Shown here piece by piece: positions 5,959 through 7,008 of a stretch of DNA of 7,008 nucleotides. The position numbers and the translations under genes were made by a program. How positions within the stretch are numbered: position 1 is the first letter of the stretch; the number at the start of each line of letters is the position of its first letter. The notes under the pieces were generated by a model. That model saw only the letters and a list, made by a program, of their open reading frames with translations, was not told where the DNA came from and searched no databases. The DNA comes from Desulfotignum sp. (GTDB lineage: Bacteria; Desulfobacterota; Desulfobacteria; Desulfobacterales; Desulfobacteraceae): assembly GCA_011390235.1 (NCBI GenBank), contig JAABSS010000464.1, forward strand, positions 1-7,008, read 5' to 3'.

Positions 5959-6959
5959 TTTGTTGTGCCCGTCAGGGCATGGGTGTTATTTTCCAGTTCC
6001 GCAGCCACCATCATCTGTGCCACCTTCGTTCCCGCGGTCTGTGCCTTCCATCCCAGGACCTGTTCCGCTTTTGACGGATCTGCATACATGGCAGGGATGT
6101 CAGCAGGCCGCACAAACTTTGGGTCGGTTTTCACATAGCGCTGCCAGTCCAGGTCCAGGTACTGGAATGCGGCCGCCACAAAATCGGTGAGCCGGATGCT
6201 GGTGCCGGTGGCGATGATATAGTCTTCCGGGGTGTCCTGCTGGAGCATCCGCCACATGGCATCCACATACTCAGGGGCCCAGCCCCAGTCCCGGATCACC
6301 GAGGTGTCCCCCAGCCGCAGTTCATGGCATGCGCCCCGGGCGATGGCACAGGCGGTCTTCACGATCTTGCGGGTGACAAACTGTTCCGGTCTGAGCATGG
6401 ATTCATGGTTGAACAAAATCCCTGTGCAGGCAAACATGCTCCGGGCATGGCGGAATGTATCGATATGCCGGAATGCCGTGACCCTGGCGGTACCGTACGG
6501 ACTTTTTGGATCAAATGGGGTGGTTTCCCTGGCAATGCCGCCCACCGGGCTGCCAAAGCAGTCCCCTGATCCGGCATTGAAGATCTTTGCCGGCAGCGAA
6601 AGGTCCTGGACCGCTTCCAGAAGGTTCAGGGATGCGGTGGCAATACTTTCAAAGGTTTCACCGGGTTTTTCAAAGGACCGGGCCACAGAACTCTGGCCGG
6701 AAAGATTGTACACCTCATCCGGGGTGTGTTTTTCCAAAACCGCCCGGACCTGGTCCGGCTGTTCCATGGACACACAGACCATCTCCACCCGGTCCCGGAT
6801 CCCCAGCTGAACAAGGTTGGGAAAATCCTCTGCAGACCTCCGCCGGGAGGTGCCGGTCACCCGGTATCCTTTTTCCAGCAGGAACCGGGCCAGAAAGGGC
6901 CCGTCCTGTCCGGACACACCAAATATCACCGCTTTTTTCATATTCGAATCTGTTATCAT
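5943..6959 (-). CDS. GDP-mannose 4,6-dehydratase-like SDR with YxxxR in place of YxxxK
   Basis: This 338-residue extended SDR is a clear relative of the adjacent gmd product: GVSGQDG (14-20), TPDEVYNLSGQSSV (79-92), HESMLRPEQFVTRKI, DWGWAPEYVDAMWRMLQQDTP and FVRPADIPAMYADPSKAEQVLGW all have Gmd counterparts. The active site differs. Gmd ASTSELYG becomes AGSGDCFG (129-136), so Ser and Asp replace Thr and Glu, and SPYAVAK becomes SPYGTAR, giving Y155 and R159. The SGD motif recalls Rmd-type GDP-4-keto-6-deoxymannose reductases, so a reductase role making GDP-rhamnose is possible, as are another dehydratase or epimerase activity or a weakly active paralogue. Translation probably begins at the ATG at 6941 (codon 7), where MKKAVIFG matches Gmd; neither start has a good ribosome site. 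The final codons (KYESC, stop) lie in the downstream repeat. Product identity is unsure. Confidence 0.85.
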   Translation of the reverse strand: MITDSNMKKAVIFGVSGQDGPFLARFLLEKGYRVTGTSRRRSAEDFPNLVQLGIRDRVEMVCVSMEQPDQVRAVLEKHTPDEVYNLSGQSSVARSFEKPGETFESIATASLNLLEAVQDLSLPAKIFNAGSGDCFGSPVGGIARETTPFDPKSPYGTARVTAFRHIDTFRHARSMFACTGILFNHESMLRPEQFVTRKIVKTACAIARGACHELRLGDTSVIRDWGWAPEYVDAMWRMLQQDTPEDYIIATGTSIRLTDFVAAAFQYLDLDWQRYVKTDPKFVRPADIPAMYADPSKAEQVLGWKAQTAGTKVAQMMVAAELENNTHALTGTTKYESC

Positions 6960-6968
6960 CCGCCTGGG

Positions 6969-7008
6969 TTACAACCCCCTGCTGCGGGCCTGTGTCACCT
7001 GATCCATA
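6969..7008 (-). CDS. Possible 3' end of an upstream gene (partial, unidentified)
   Basis: On the minus strand one frame reads MDQVTQARSRGL and then TAA at 6971-6969, ending 9 to 27 bp before the next gene's candidate starts. Such spacing fits the tight operon seen downstream, so this may be the C-terminus of the preceding gene. One alternative frame meets a TGA within four codons; the other stays open but runs on into an out-of-frame reading of the next gene. Twelve residues are too few to recognise a family, and the stretch could equally be non-coding leader. Confidence 0.3.
   Translation of the reverse strand, partial: MDQVTQARSRGL

Noticed and set aside
6960..7008. Promoter upstream of the Gmd-like SDR
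   Set aside because: I see no convincing -35/-10 pair in this GC-rich stretch, and a possible upstream gene end lies only 9 to 27 bp away, so internal operon position is more likely.

Overview
The window is a GC-rich stretch of a Gram-negative surface-polysaccharide (O-antigen or similar glycan) gene cluster. Every gene I can support lies on the minus strand, so transcription runs from high to low coordinates. The genes are packed as one operon: most junctions are 4 to 17 bp overlaps or gaps of about 20 to 30 bp. An ABC-2 polysaccharide exporter next to GDP-mannose-derived sugar synthesis points to a Gram-negative envelope. The base composition and a heptamer repeat recall sulfate-reducing Desulfobacterota, but that taxonomic guess is weak.

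Layout in transcription order: (a) 7008-6969, a possible 3' end of an upstream gene. (b) 6959-5943, a GDP-mannose 4,6-dehydratase-like SDR with an altered catalytic motif (YxxxR). (c) 5958-5892, an imperfect hairpin built from degenerate 7-bp repeats, in the only large gap of the operon. (d) 5859-4633, gmd, with intact catalytic residues and an unusual Pro/Ala/Asp-rich insertion. (e) 4640-3489, a GT4-type glycosyltransferase. (f) 3492-2689, wzm, the exporter permease. (g) 2667-1456, wzt, the exporter ATPase with a C-terminal glycan-recognition domain. (h) 1459-179, an SAM methyltransferase followed by a heptad coiled coil and a basic amphipathic tail. (i) 195-1, the 5' end of another glycosyltransferase that runs off the window.

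Taken together, GDP-mannose is converted by Gmd, and perhaps the Gmd-like SDR, to a GDP-6-deoxyhexose such as GDP-rhamnose or a relative. Glycosyltransferases build the chain on a lipid carrier in the cytoplasm. The methyltransferase plausibly caps the non-reducing end, and Wzt recognises the capped chain so that Wzm/Wzt exports it. This is the logic established for E. coli O8/O9a (WbdD with Wzm/Wzt). Here the methyltransferase appears to lack the kinase domain of O9a WbdD but keeps a coiled coil that could act as a length ruler. No wholly new system is evident. The points most worth a second look are the YxxxR dehydratase, the repeat hairpin that also supplies the end of that gene, the Gmd insertion, and the methyltransferase-coil architecture.
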